Part shown: one piece after another, positions 8,044-15,957 of the stretch
Layout of the letters: the number at the start of each line of letters is the position of its first letter
Position numbering within the stretch: the stretch's first letter is position 1
NCBI GenBank assembly: GCA_039807445.1
Contig: JBDHRG010000060.1
Location: 1 to 19,245 of the forward strand
Origin: JBDHRG01 sp039807445
GTDB taxonomy: Bacteria > Pseudomonadota > Gammaproteobacteria > Competibacterales > Competibacteraceae
DNA length: 19,245 bases
Direction of reading: 5' to 3'
Notes under the pieces: generated by a model
Told to the model about the DNA's origin: nothing
Database searches by the model: none
Seen by the model: only the letters and a program-made list of their open reading frames with translations
Translations under genes and position numbers: made by a program

Positions 8044-8098
8044 GCAGGCTTTCACCGCAGGGGCGCTCCGGCTTCCGGGCGTCGGGGCGCAGTGCACG

Positions 8099-8380
8099 CT
8101 ACCGGTAGACGAGAACCGGAATCTTCGAGTGCGTCAGTACCTTCTGCGTTTCGGAGCCGAGCAGCAGGCCACGGACGCCGCGGTGGCCGTGCGACGCCAT
8201 TGCGACGCCATGAAGATGAGGTCGCAGCCCCTGTCCGTGGCGGCGGCGATGATCGCCTCGTAGGGATGATCGCTGGTCGTCGCCACCGAATCGCAGGCGA
8301 TGCCGGCCTCGCCGGCCGCCCGCTCGCAGGGGCCGCGGATTTCCTGCGCCCTAAAGGCATCACCGACAGCCCGCTCGCCG
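8099..8380 (-). pseudogene. Universal stress protein remnant, truncated and frameshifted
   Basis: Only the C-terminal half of a UspA-type protein remains. One minus-strand frame reads ERAAGEAGIACDSV, then SDHPYEAIIAAATDRGCDLI and FMAS. Another frame resumes with SHGHRGVRGLLLGSETQKVL, then THSKIPVLVYR and a stop at 8099-8101. The switch is explained by a tandem duplication of 11 bases: TGCGACGCCAT occurs at 8190-8200 and again at 8201-8211 (plus strand). Removing one copy restores a continuous FMASHGHRGVRGLLLGS, including the usual nucleotide-binding Gly pattern of the family. The N-terminal half (normally about 50-60 residues with an ILVPTDGS-like strand) is not recognisable upstream in any frame. 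So the gene is broken twice; the duplication alone could be a sequencing or assembly error, the truncation not. Confidence 0.85.
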
Positions 8381-8587
8381 ATGTGCCGTGAAACGGGTTC
8401 TGTCGCGCGAGATCGGCTGATATCAGGGCGCGGGCTGTCCGAGGGGCCGGAGAAGCCGTTCCCGAGGACCCGATCGCTCTGGGCGGTCGGCCCCGGTTTT
8501 GCGAAATCGCGCGCTGCGGTGTAGCGTGGCCGGCTGGCCGGCGCGCCGTGCGCCGGGTCTCCCGATCCCAGCCCGAGAGCTTTTCCC
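8381..8587. other. Non-coding stretch between usp relic and aroA
   Basis: No supported gene lies in these 207 bases. They contain a possible aroA promoter near 8499-8527 and a 7-bp hairpin (8538-8544 with 8550-8556, CCGGCGC/GCGCCGG, 5-nt loop). No trace of tyrA or another biosynthetic gene, the usual upstream neighbour of aroA in gammaproteobacteria, was seen. Confidence 0.6.
8499..8527 (+). promoter_or_regulatory. Weak candidate promoter of aroA
   Basis: TTGCGA (8499-8504) and TAGCGT (8522-8527) are spaced by 17 bases. The matches to consensus are 4 and 3 of 6. A promoter is needed somewhere here, since aroA follows a non-coding, oppositely oriented relic, but this choice is weak. Confidence 0.3.
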
Positions 8588-9910
8588 ATGTCCGACCTGC
8601 GTTTCATCGTCGAGTCCGGCGGCGCCCTGCGGGGCCGTCTGCGCGTGCCCGGCGACAAATCGATCTCGCACCGCTCGATCATGTTCGGCGCGCTGGCCGA
8701 AGGCGTCACCGAAGTCAGCGGTTTCCTCGAAGGCGAGGATTGCCTGGCGACGCTGAACGCCTTCCGCGCGATGGGGGTGGCGATCGAGGGGCCGGTCGCG
8801 GGCCGGGTGACGATCCACGGCGTCGGGCTGCACGGCCTGAAGGCTCCGGCGGGGCCGCTCGACATGGGCAATTCGGGCACCTCGATGCGGCTGATCAGCG
8901 GCATTCTCGCCGGGCAGGGCTTCGACACCGTGCTGATCGGCGACGCCTCGCTGTCGAAGCGGCCGATGAAGCGCGTCACCGCACCGCTCGCGGCGATGGG
9001 TGCGGTGATCGAGACCACCGCGGCGGGCACCGCACCGCTGCGGATCCGCGGCGGACGGAAACTGCACGGCATCGACTATCCGCTGCCGATGGCGAGCGCG
9101 CAGGTCAAATCGTGCCTGCTGCTGGCCGGGCTGTACGCCGAGGGCACGACGCGCGTCACCGAGCCGGCGCCCACCCGCGACCACACCGAGCGCATGCTCG
9201 AGGGGTTCGGCTATCCGCTGGTCCGCGAGGCGGGGGGGCGCAGCTTCGCGGTCGAGGGCGGGCATCGGCTCGAGGCAACCGCGATCGACGTGCCGGCGGA
9301 CATCTCGTCGGCGGCGTTCTTCATGGTCGGCGCCAGCATCGCGCCGGGTTCGGACCTCACGCTCGAGCACGTCGGCATCAATCCGACCCGCACCGGCGTG
9401 ATCGACATCCTCAGGCTGATGGGCGCCGACATCGAGCTGTCAGACCCGCGCATCGTCGGCGGCGAGCCGGTCGCCGACATCCGCGTGCGCCACGCGCCGC
9501 TCGCGGGCATCCGCATCCCCGAGGCGCTGGTGCCGCTGGCGATCGACGAGTTCCCGGCGCTGTTCGTCGCCGCCGCCTGCGCCCAAGGCGAAACCGTGTT
9601 GACCGGCGCCGAAGAATTGCGCGCCAAGGAGAGCGACCGCATCCAGGTGATGGCTGACGGGCTGGTGCAACTCGGCATAGCCGCCCGGCCGACGCCCGAC
9701 GGCATCGTGATCCGCGGCGGTGTCTTCAGCGCCGGCGCCGAGATCGAGACGCACCATGACCACCGCATCGCGATGAGCTTCGCGATCGCCGCGCTGCGCG
9801 CCGCCGCGCCGGTCACGATCCGTGATGCCGGCTTCGTCCAGACCTCGTTCCCCGGCTTCGTCGAGCTGGCGTGCGGCGCCGGGCTGGGCATCCGCGCAGA
9901 ACGGCAATGA
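8588..9910 (+). CDS. aroA: 3-phosphoshikimate 1-carboxyvinyltransferase (EPSP synthase)
   Basis: Sixth step of the shikimate pathway: joins phosphoenolpyruvate to shikimate-3-phosphate in the cytosol. 440 residues, normal for the family. The N-terminal LRVPGDKSISHRS carries the substrate lysine K24. GNSGTSMR (94-101) is the PEP-binding loop with glycine at 97. LPMASAQVKSCLLLAGLYA joins the two lobes, RDHTERML follows, AKESDRI at 346-352 holds the catalytic Glu348, and DHRIAMSFA lies near the end. The sequence is closest, from memory, to the AroA half of pseudomonad TyrA-AroA fusion proteins, but here it is a free-standing gene with its own ATG and no tyrA upstream. The ribosome site is weak (GAGAG, 8575-8579). 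Followed 69 bp later by cmk, the classical order. Confidence 0.97.
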   Translation: MSDLRFIVESGGALRGRLRVPGDKSISHRSIMFGALAEGVTEVSGFLEGEDCLATLNAFRAMGVAIEGPVAGRVTIHGVGLHGLKAPAGPLDMGNSGTSMRLISGILAGQGFDTVLIGDASLSKRPMKRVTAPLAAMGAVIETTAAGTAPLRIRGGRKLHGIDYPLPMASAQVKSCLLLAGLYAEGTTRVTEPAPTRDHTERMLEGFGYPLVREAGGRSFAVEGGHRLEATAIDVPADISSAAFFMVGASIAPGSDLTLEHVGINPTRTGVIDILRLMGADIELSDPRIVGGEPVADIRVRHAPLAGIRIPEALVPLAIDEFPALFVAAACAQGETVLTGAEELRAKESDRIQVMADGLVQLGIAARPTPDGIVIRGGVFSAGAEIETHHDHRIAMSFAIAALRAAAPVTIRDAGFVQTSFPGFVELACGAGLGIRAERQ

Positions 9911-9920
9911 GGGAGCGGGG

Positions 9921-9958
9921 ATGAGGAATGGGGATGTTTCCCATTCCCCATCGCTCAT
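9921..9958. repeat. Quasi-palindromic hairpin between aroA and cmk
   Basis: Left arm ATGAGGAATGGGGA (9921-9934) and right arm TCCCCATCGCTCAT (9945-9958) pair at 12 of 14 positions around a 10-base loop. The surrounding bases repeat the same short words (GGGGATG, TCATTCC, TCATTCC). The repeat fills most of the 69-bp gap and stops about 11 bases before the GGAG ribosome site of cmk. No T-run follows, so it does not look like a terminator; a dispersed intergenic repeat or an mRNA stability element is more likely. Confidence 0.65.
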
Positions 9959-9979
9959 TCCTCATTCCTGGAGCATCAG

Positions 9980-10666
9980 ATGAGCGAAAGCAATCCGATC
10001 CCGGTGATCACCGTCGACGGCCCGAGCGGGGTCGGCAAGGGCACGCTGTGCCGGCGGCTGGCGCGCGCGCTGGGCTGGCACATGCTCGACTCGGGTTCGC
10101 TGTACCGGCTGACCGCGCTGGCGGCGCAGCGCCGGGGCGTGGCGCTCGACGACGCCGAGGCCGTCGCCGCGCTCGCCGCCGCGCTCGAGGCGCGCTTCGA
10201 GCCGGCCGAAGACGATATGCACGTGCTGCTCGAAGGCTGCGACGTCAGCCTGGCGCTGCGCACCGAAGCCTGCGGCAACGCCGCGTCGAAGGTCGCGGCG
10301 CTGCCCGCGGTGCGCGCGGCGCTGCTCGAGCGCCAGCACGCCTTCCGCGCGCCGCCCGGGCTGGTCGCCGACGGCCGCGACATGGGTACGGCGATCTTCC
10401 CCGACGCCGGGCTGAAGCTGTTCCTGAGCGCGAGCGCCACCGAGCGCGCCCGGCGGCGGCATAAGCAGTTGAGCGGCAAGGGCATCGGTGCTAATCTCGC
10501 GACGCTCGAACGGGAGATCGCGGAGCGCGACGCGCGCGACGCCGGACGCAAGGCTTCGCCGCTGGTCCCCGCGCCCGACGCGGTCCTGATCGACACCGAC
10601 CGGCTCGACATCGAGGCGGTCTACCGCAAGGCGCTCGACCTGGTCCGCGACAAGCGGATCGCTTGA
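9980..10666 (+). CDS. cmk: Cytidylate kinase
   Basis: Phosphorylates CMP and dCMP with ATP in the cytosol, for pyrimidine nucleotide supply and recycling. 228 residues, normal length. The P-loop is GPSGVGKGT (14-22). SGSLYRLTAL follows as the conserved NMP-binding segment, then DGRDMGTAIFP near 133-143, where the DGRD motif binds the CMP ribose, and the lid RARRRHKQL. ATG at 9980 with GGAG at 9970-9973, spacing 6. Between aroA and rpsA, its standard position. A likely rpsA promoter is embedded in its last third. Confidence 0.97.
   Translation: MSESNPIPVITVDGPSGVGKGTLCRRLARALGWHMLDSGSLYRLTALAAQRRGVALDDAEAVAALAAALEARFEPAEDDMHVLLEGCDVSLALRTEACGNAASKVAALPAVRAALLERQHAFRAPPGLVADGRDMGTAIFPDAGLKLFLSASATERARRRHKQLSGKGIGANLATLEREIAERDARDAGRKASPLVPAPDAVLIDTDRLDIEAVYRKALDLVRDKRIA
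10469..10497 (+). promoter_or_regulatory. Candidate rpsA promoter inside cmk
   Basis: TTGAGC (10469-10474), a 17-base spacer and TAATCT (10492-10497), preceded by the extended -10 dinucleotide TG. It lies in the cmk coding region about 275 bases before the rpsA ATG. E. coli rpsA is also served by promoters within and upstream of cmk. High rpsA expression needs such an internal start; the exact boxes are a prediction. Confidence 0.45.
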
Positions 10667-10771
10667 GGTCGGGCCGTTTCGTTTTTCCGATGGGCGTGGC
10701 ATGGGGCCGCGCCTGCAAGCCATCAACCCGCGCACAGGATGTGGTGCGGATTTATCTCCGAGCGACAAGCA

Positions 10772-12448
<1,677 letters not shown>

Positions 12449-12489
12449 GCGCCCGATTCCTGCCTTGAGTTGAGCAAGGCATCCGCCGG

Positions 12490-12525
12490 CGGCAACCCGT
12501 GACCCGGGTTGCCGCTCGTTTGTCT
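12490..12525 (+). terminator. Intrinsic terminator after rpsA
   Basis: A 10-bp perfect stem (CGGCAACCCG at 12490-12499 with CGGGTTGCCG at 12505-12514) closes a 5-nt loop and is followed by a T-rich stretch (CTCGTTTGTCT). The T-run is interrupted, so termination is probably partial and some transcripts may run on into ihfB. Confidence 0.7.
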
Positions 12526-12577
12526 GCCAGGCGGACGCCGCCCTCATCCCAATCCGGTTGTCGGTGAGCTCTCCACA

Positions 12578-12895
12578 ATGACCAAGTCCGAACTGATCGA
12601 AGCGCTGTCGCGCAAGCGCAGCCACCTCGGCCCCAAGGATGTCGAAGGAGCGGTCAAGACCATCCTCGAGCAGATGAGCCAGGCGCTGTCGAGCGGCGAG
12701 CGCATCGAAATCCGCGGTTTCGGCAGCTTTTCGCTGCATTTCCGCCCGCCGCGCGTCGGCCGCAACCCGAAGACCGGCGATGCGGTGATGCTGCCCGGCA
12801 AGTACGTACCGCACTTCAAGCCCGGCAAGGAGTTGCGCGAGCGCGTCAACGACTCGTCCGCCGCGACCGAGAACCGCGAGGCCGAACCGGCCTGA
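12578..12895 (+). CDS. ihfB: Integration host factor beta subunit
   Basis: Nucleoid protein of the HU/IHF family that pairs with IhfA to bend DNA sharply at specific sites; used in transcription, replication and recombination. 105 residues. MTKSELIEALSRKRSHLGPKDVEGAV is the dimerisation helix pair. RIEIRGFGSFSLHFRPPRVGRNPKTG leads into the DNA-clasping arm, whose intercalating proline is in RNPKTG. Residues 95-105 are a loose acidic tail. The ATG at 12578 follows GGTGAG (12563-12568); an upstream in-frame start at 12509 would fall inside the terminator stem. The position between rpsA and lapA is conserved in gammaproteobacteria. The beta rather than alpha assignment rests on sequence and on this location. 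Confidence 0.96.
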   Translation: MTKSELIEALSRKRSHLGPKDVEGAVKTILEQMSQALSSGERIEIRGFGSFSLHFRPPRVGRNPKTGDAVMLPGKYVPHFKPGKELRERVNDSSAATENREAEPA

Positions 12896-12896
12896 G

Positions 12897-12920
12897 GCGG
12901 TTCCGCCGTGGCGGAACCGC
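12897..12920 (+). repeat. Hairpin between ihfB and lapA
   Basis: GCGGTTCCG (12897-12905) and CGGAACCGC (12912-12920) form a perfect 9-bp stem with a 6-base loop that could itself add two pairs. It begins two bases after the ihfB stop. No T-run follows, so it may act as a 3'-end stabiliser or processing site that separates ihfB and lapAB expression rather than a terminator. Confidence 0.6.
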
Positions 12921-12983
12921 ACCGCCGGGACCGGCCCGGCTTCCCGGTCGGAGCACTTCGTCCAAACATGCAAGGGGTTGAGC

Positions 12984-13280
12984 ATGTCCAGCCTGATGAG
13001 GATCGTCGCTGTCCTGTTGTTCCTGCTGGTGCTGGTGACCGGCATCCAGTTCGCTGCGGTCAACGCGGCGCCGGTGGCCGTCAACTATTTCCTCGGCACC
13101 CTGTCGCTGCCGCTGTCGCTGGTCGTCGTCTGCGCGTTCGCCGCCGGCGTCGTCGTGACGCTCGCGGTCGGCGCGTTCACGGTGCTCGGCCTGCGCTGGC
13201 GCACGGCCGGCCTCAAGCGCGAAGTCGCCGCGCGCCAGCACGAGCTCGAGCGCCTGCGCCAGACGGCGCACAAGGCTTGA
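12984..13280 (+). CDS. lapA: Lipopolysaccharide assembly protein A
   Basis: Small inner-membrane protein (DUF1049) of 98 residues that works with LapB in controlling lipopolysaccharide synthesis. Two membrane spans are obvious, at about residues 5-22 and 40-68. Between them lies the conserved segment GIQFAAVNAAPVAVNYFLG. A charged cytoplasmic helix ends the protein (LKREVAARQHELERLRQ). ATG at 12984 with AAGGGG at 12972-12977, spacing 6; the in-frame TTG two codons earlier lies too close to that site. Only 7 bp precede lapB, so the two are co-translated. Confidence 0.93.
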   Translation: MSSLMRIVAVLLFLLVLVTGIQFAAVNAAPVAVNYFLGTLSLPLSLVVVCAFAAGVVVTLAVGAFTVLGLRWRTAGLKREVAARQHELERLRQTAHKA

Positions 13281-13287
13281 GCGAGGC

Positions 13288-14460
13288 ATGCTCGAGCTGC
13301 TGTGGCTGCTGTTGCCGGTCGCTGCCGCCTCCGGGTGGTGGGCCGCGCGGCGCGAGCAGGAGCGCGAGCGTAGCCGTCGGGTCGACGACCGCCGTGCCGA
13401 GTACTTCCGCGGCCTGAACTACCTGCTCGACGAAAAGCCCGACCGCGCGATCGAAGTGTTCGGCCGGCTGGTCGAGGCCGACCCCGATACCGTCGAGGCC
13501 CAGCTGACGCTGGGCAGCCTGTTCCGCCGGCGCGGCGAAGTCGACCGCGCGATACACCTGCACGCCGACCTGCTGTCGCGTCCCGAGATCGGCGGTTCGG
13601 TGCGCGGTCGCGCACGGCTCGAACTGGCCGAGGATTACCTGAAAGCCGGGCTGTTCGACCGCGCCGAGACCCTGCTGCTCGAGCTGGTCGACGATGCCGA
13701 GCACCGCCCGGTGGCGCTGGTGCGGCTGCTGTCGATCTACGAGCAGGAGCGCGACTGGCGCAAGGCGATCGAGTATTGCGATCGGGTCGAGCAGGCCACC
13801 GGCGCGCCCAAGCGCCTGGCCGCTTCGCACTTCTGCTGCGAGCTGGCCGAGGAGGCGCTCGCCGCACGCGATGCGCCCGGGGCGCAGGCCTGGCTGGCGC
13901 GCGCGCTCGAGCTGCATCCGCAGTGCGCGCGTGCGGCGATGCTGCGCGCGCGGATCGCGGTCGAGGCGGGCGAGCACCGCACCGCGCTCGAGGATTATCA
14001 GCGCGTCGTGCGTCTGAGTCCGCACTACCTGCCCGAGATCGTCGCGCCACTGCGGGCGTGCTACCGCGCGCTCGGGCTCGACGCCGAGTGGCTCGCCTGC
14101 CTGCGCGAGCTCGCGCAGCGCGACCCTTCGGGCTGCGTCGTCGGGGCGCTTGCCGAAGCCCTGCGCGAGCAGCACGGTGCGGCGGCGGCGCTGGCCTTTC
14201 TCGAAACCGAAGTGCCGACCAACCCGTCGATGCAGGGCCTGCGTCGCCTGATCGACCTCAAGCTCGCCGTCGGCCAGCCGGTGCGCGCCGACGAGCTCGA
14301 GGCGCTGCACCGCATCGGCCAGCGGCTGCTCGAACGCAGCCCGCGCTACCGCTGCGACAACTGCGGTTTCGCCGCCAAGGCGCTGCACTGGCAGTGCCCC
14401 AGCTGCAAGGCATGGAGCGCGGTCAAGCCGGTGCCCGACCGCGTGCCGCGCACGGCGTGA
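13288..14460 (+). CDS. lapB: Lipopolysaccharide assembly protein B (TPR and rubredoxin-type)
   Basis: LapB (YciM) is anchored in the inner membrane and presents LpxC to the FtsH protease, so that lipopolysaccharide and phospholipid synthesis stay balanced. 390 residues against 389 in E. coli. An N-terminal anchor (about 2-20, LELLWLLLPVAAASGWWAA) is followed by tandem TPR helices over about residues 35-330. The last part is a metal-binding rubredoxin-like module with C356-x2-C359 and C370-x2-C373 (YRCDNCGF, WQCPSCKAW). The ATG at 13288 lies 7 bases after the lapA stop. All four metal cysteines are present, so it should be functional. Confidence 0.96.
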   Translation: MLELLWLLLPVAAASGWWAARREQERERSRRVDDRRAEYFRGLNYLLDEKPDRAIEVFGRLVEADPDTVEAQLTLGSLFRRRGEVDRAIHLHADLLSRPEIGGSVRGRARLELAEDYLKAGLFDRAETLLLELVDDAEHRPVALVRLLSIYEQERDWRKAIEYCDRVEQATGAPKRLAASHFCCELAEEALAARDAPGAQAWLARALELHPQCARAAMLRARIAVEAGEHRTALEDYQRVVRLSPHYLPEIVAPLRACYRALGLDAEWLACLRELAQRDPSGCVVGALAEALREQHGAAAALAFLETEVPTNPSMQGLRRLIDLKLAVGQPVRADELEALHRIGQRLLERSPRYRCDNCGFAAKALHWQCPSCKAWSAVKPVPDRVPRTA

Positions 14461-14492
14461 TCCGCCGCCCTTCCCCGCTTTCGGAGTCCCGC

Positions 14493-15188
14493 ATGAACGA
14501 CCTCGGCCCGCGCATCCTGGTTGCGCTCGACTACCCGACCGCGGCACCGGCGCTGGCGCTTGCCGAGCGGCTCGACCCGGCGCTGTGCCGGCTGAAGGTC
14601 GGCAAGGAGCTGTTCACCACCGACGGTCGCAGCCTGGTCGAAGCGCTGCAGATGCGCGACTTCGAAGTGTTCCTCGACCTCAAGTTCCACGACATCCCCA
14701 ACACCGTGGCCGGCGCGGTGCGCGCCGCCGCCGATCTCGGCGTGTGGATGGTCAACGTCCACGCCTCGGGCGGCCGGCGCATGCTCGAGGCGGCGCGCGA
14801 CGCGGCCGACCGGGCGGCGCACCGGCCGCTGTTGATCGCGGTGACGGTGCTGACCAGCCTCGAGCGCGCCGACCTGGCCGAGATCGGTCTCGACCTCGAC
14901 CCGCAGGCGCAGGTGGCGCGGCTGGCGAAGCTGAGCTTCGATGCCGGCCTCGACGGCGTGGTGTGCTCGTCGCGCGAGGCGCCGATGCTGAAGACGGCGC
15001 ACGGCCCCGGCTTCTGCCTGGTGACGCCCGGCATCCGCCCAGCAGGCGCAGTGGCCGACGACCAGCGCCGCGTGCTGACGCCGCGCGAAGCGATCGCCGC
15101 CGGTTCCGATTACCTGGTGATCGGCCGCCCGATCACCGCTGCCCCCGATCCGCGTGCCGCGCTCGAGGCGATCGTCGCGTCGCTGTGA
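14493..15188 (+). CDS. pyrF: Orotidine 5'-phosphate decarboxylase
   Basis: Last step of UMP synthesis: decarboxylates OMP without a cofactor in the cytosol. 231 residues, a single TIM barrel of group-I length. Substrate and catalytic residues are visible: D13 in VALDYPT, K35 in RLKVGKELF, and the signature DLKFHDIPNT with D62, K64 and D67. TPGIRP and GSDYLVIGRPIT supply the phosphate-binding loops. The ATG at 14493 has GGAG at 14483-14486, spacing 6. It lies 32 bases after lapB, the same lapB-pyrF order as in E. coli, and ends 22 bp from a convergent gene. Confidence 0.97.
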   Translation: MNDLGPRILVALDYPTAAPALALAERLDPALCRLKVGKELFTTDGRSLVEALQMRDFEVFLDLKFHDIPNTVAGAVRAAADLGVWMVNVHASGGRRMLEAARDAADRAAHRPLLIAVTVLTSLERADLAEIGLDLDPQAQVARLAKLSFDAGLDGVVCSSREAPMLKTAHGPGFCLVTPGIRPAGAVADDQRRVLTPREAIAAGSDYLVIGRPITAAPDPRAALEAIVASL

Positions 15189-15210
15189 GGCCGTCGCGGG
15201 CCGATCCCGT

Positions 15211-15942
15211 TCAGTGCCACCCGATCCGTCCCAGCCCCGGCAGCCCCAGCGCCGGTCCCGAGGGATCGATGCCGAGCGACAGCCCGAACAGGTTCAGCTC
15301 CAGCCCTTCGCGCGCAGCCAGCGTCAGGCCCGCCACGCCCCACAGCGACACTTGCCAGCCGGTGCCGCTCGGCGCCGGCAGCAGCCAGGCGCCGTCGACC
15401 GGGTAATCCTTGCCGATCGCCGTCGGCGGCAGCCGCAGCCCGAGTTCGGGGGTGGCTCGTCCGAGGTGGGCGATGAAGGTGTTGCTGTTCGGCCCCGGCC
15501 AGACCCGGTAGGTCGCCCGGTGCGGGTAGCCGCGTGCCGCGGCGAGCAGCTTGCCGATCGCCGCGGCGGCGGCTGCGCCGCGCAGCTCGGCGAGCCGCTG
15601 CGGCACTGCCCCGTACCAGTGGGCATCGGGGATGCCGGTGCGGACCTGCACCGTGTCGCCGCCGCTCCAGCCGATCACTTCCAGCCGCGTCCAGCCGCGT
15701 GCTCCGGCCGGCTTGAGCGCGATCCAGGTGTGCACGCCGAAGATCCCGCGCCAGCCGTAGGCGCGCGCGGCATAGGCCTGCACCACGGCTTCCGGGGTCG
15801 TCGCCGGGTCGGGGGCCTGGTGCGAGCTGTCGCTACGCGCTGCGTGCCAGGGCACGCGCTCGGCGAGCGCATGGCGCAGCGCCTGCGCCGCGAGCGGCAG
15901 CACGAAGGGCAGCAGGATCAGTGCGGACCAGCGCGGCAGCAT
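15211..15942 (-). CDS. DUF3750 domain protein
   Basis: Protein of 243 residues that I recognise as DUF3750, a family without known function. An N-terminal hydrophobic stretch (about 6-22, SALILLPFVLPLAAQAL) suggests a membrane anchor or uncleaved signal. The conserved middle has FGVHTWIALKPAGARGWTR, a WYG near residue 109, WPGPNSNTFIAHLGR, then PELGLRLPPTAIGKDY. The C-terminus is rich in Gly, Leu and Pro and repeats GLxLG-type words. The pattern of conserved His, Trp, Asn and Ser residues is enzyme-like, but no known catalytic motif is identified. The ATG is preceded by AGGA at 9-base spacing. It starts 15 bases after the stop of the upstream hydrolase gene on the same strand, so the two form an operon. 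Convergent with pyrF. Confidence 0.8.
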   Translation of the reverse strand: MLPRWSALILLPFVLPLAAQALRHALAERVPWHAARSDSSHQAPDPATTPEAVVQAYAARAYGWRGIFGVHTWIALKPAGARGWTRLEVIGWSGGDTVQVRTGIPDAHWYGAVPQRLAELRGAAAAAAIGKLLAAARGYPHRATYRVWPGPNSNTFIAHLGRATPELGLRLPPTAIGKDYPVDGAWLLPAPSGTGWQVSLWGVAGLTLAAREGLELNLFGLSLGIDPSGPALGLPGLGRIGWH

Positions 15943-15957
15943 CGTCGGGATTCCTGT

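Noticed and set aside
8134..9072. A 312-codon minus-strand frame running from the usp relic into aroA
   Set aside because: Only its last part is Usp-like; the rest is antisense to aroA and has no family resemblance. The Usp section is annotated as a pseudogene instead.
10739..10771. GTG at 10739 as rpsA start
   Set aside because: The extra 11 residues are not part of S1 proteins; MTESFAELFEQSL at 10772 matches the family N-terminus.
12509..12577. Upstream in-frame start for ihfB
   Set aside because: It would begin within the rpsA terminator stem and add 23 unrelated residues before the conserved MTKSELIE.
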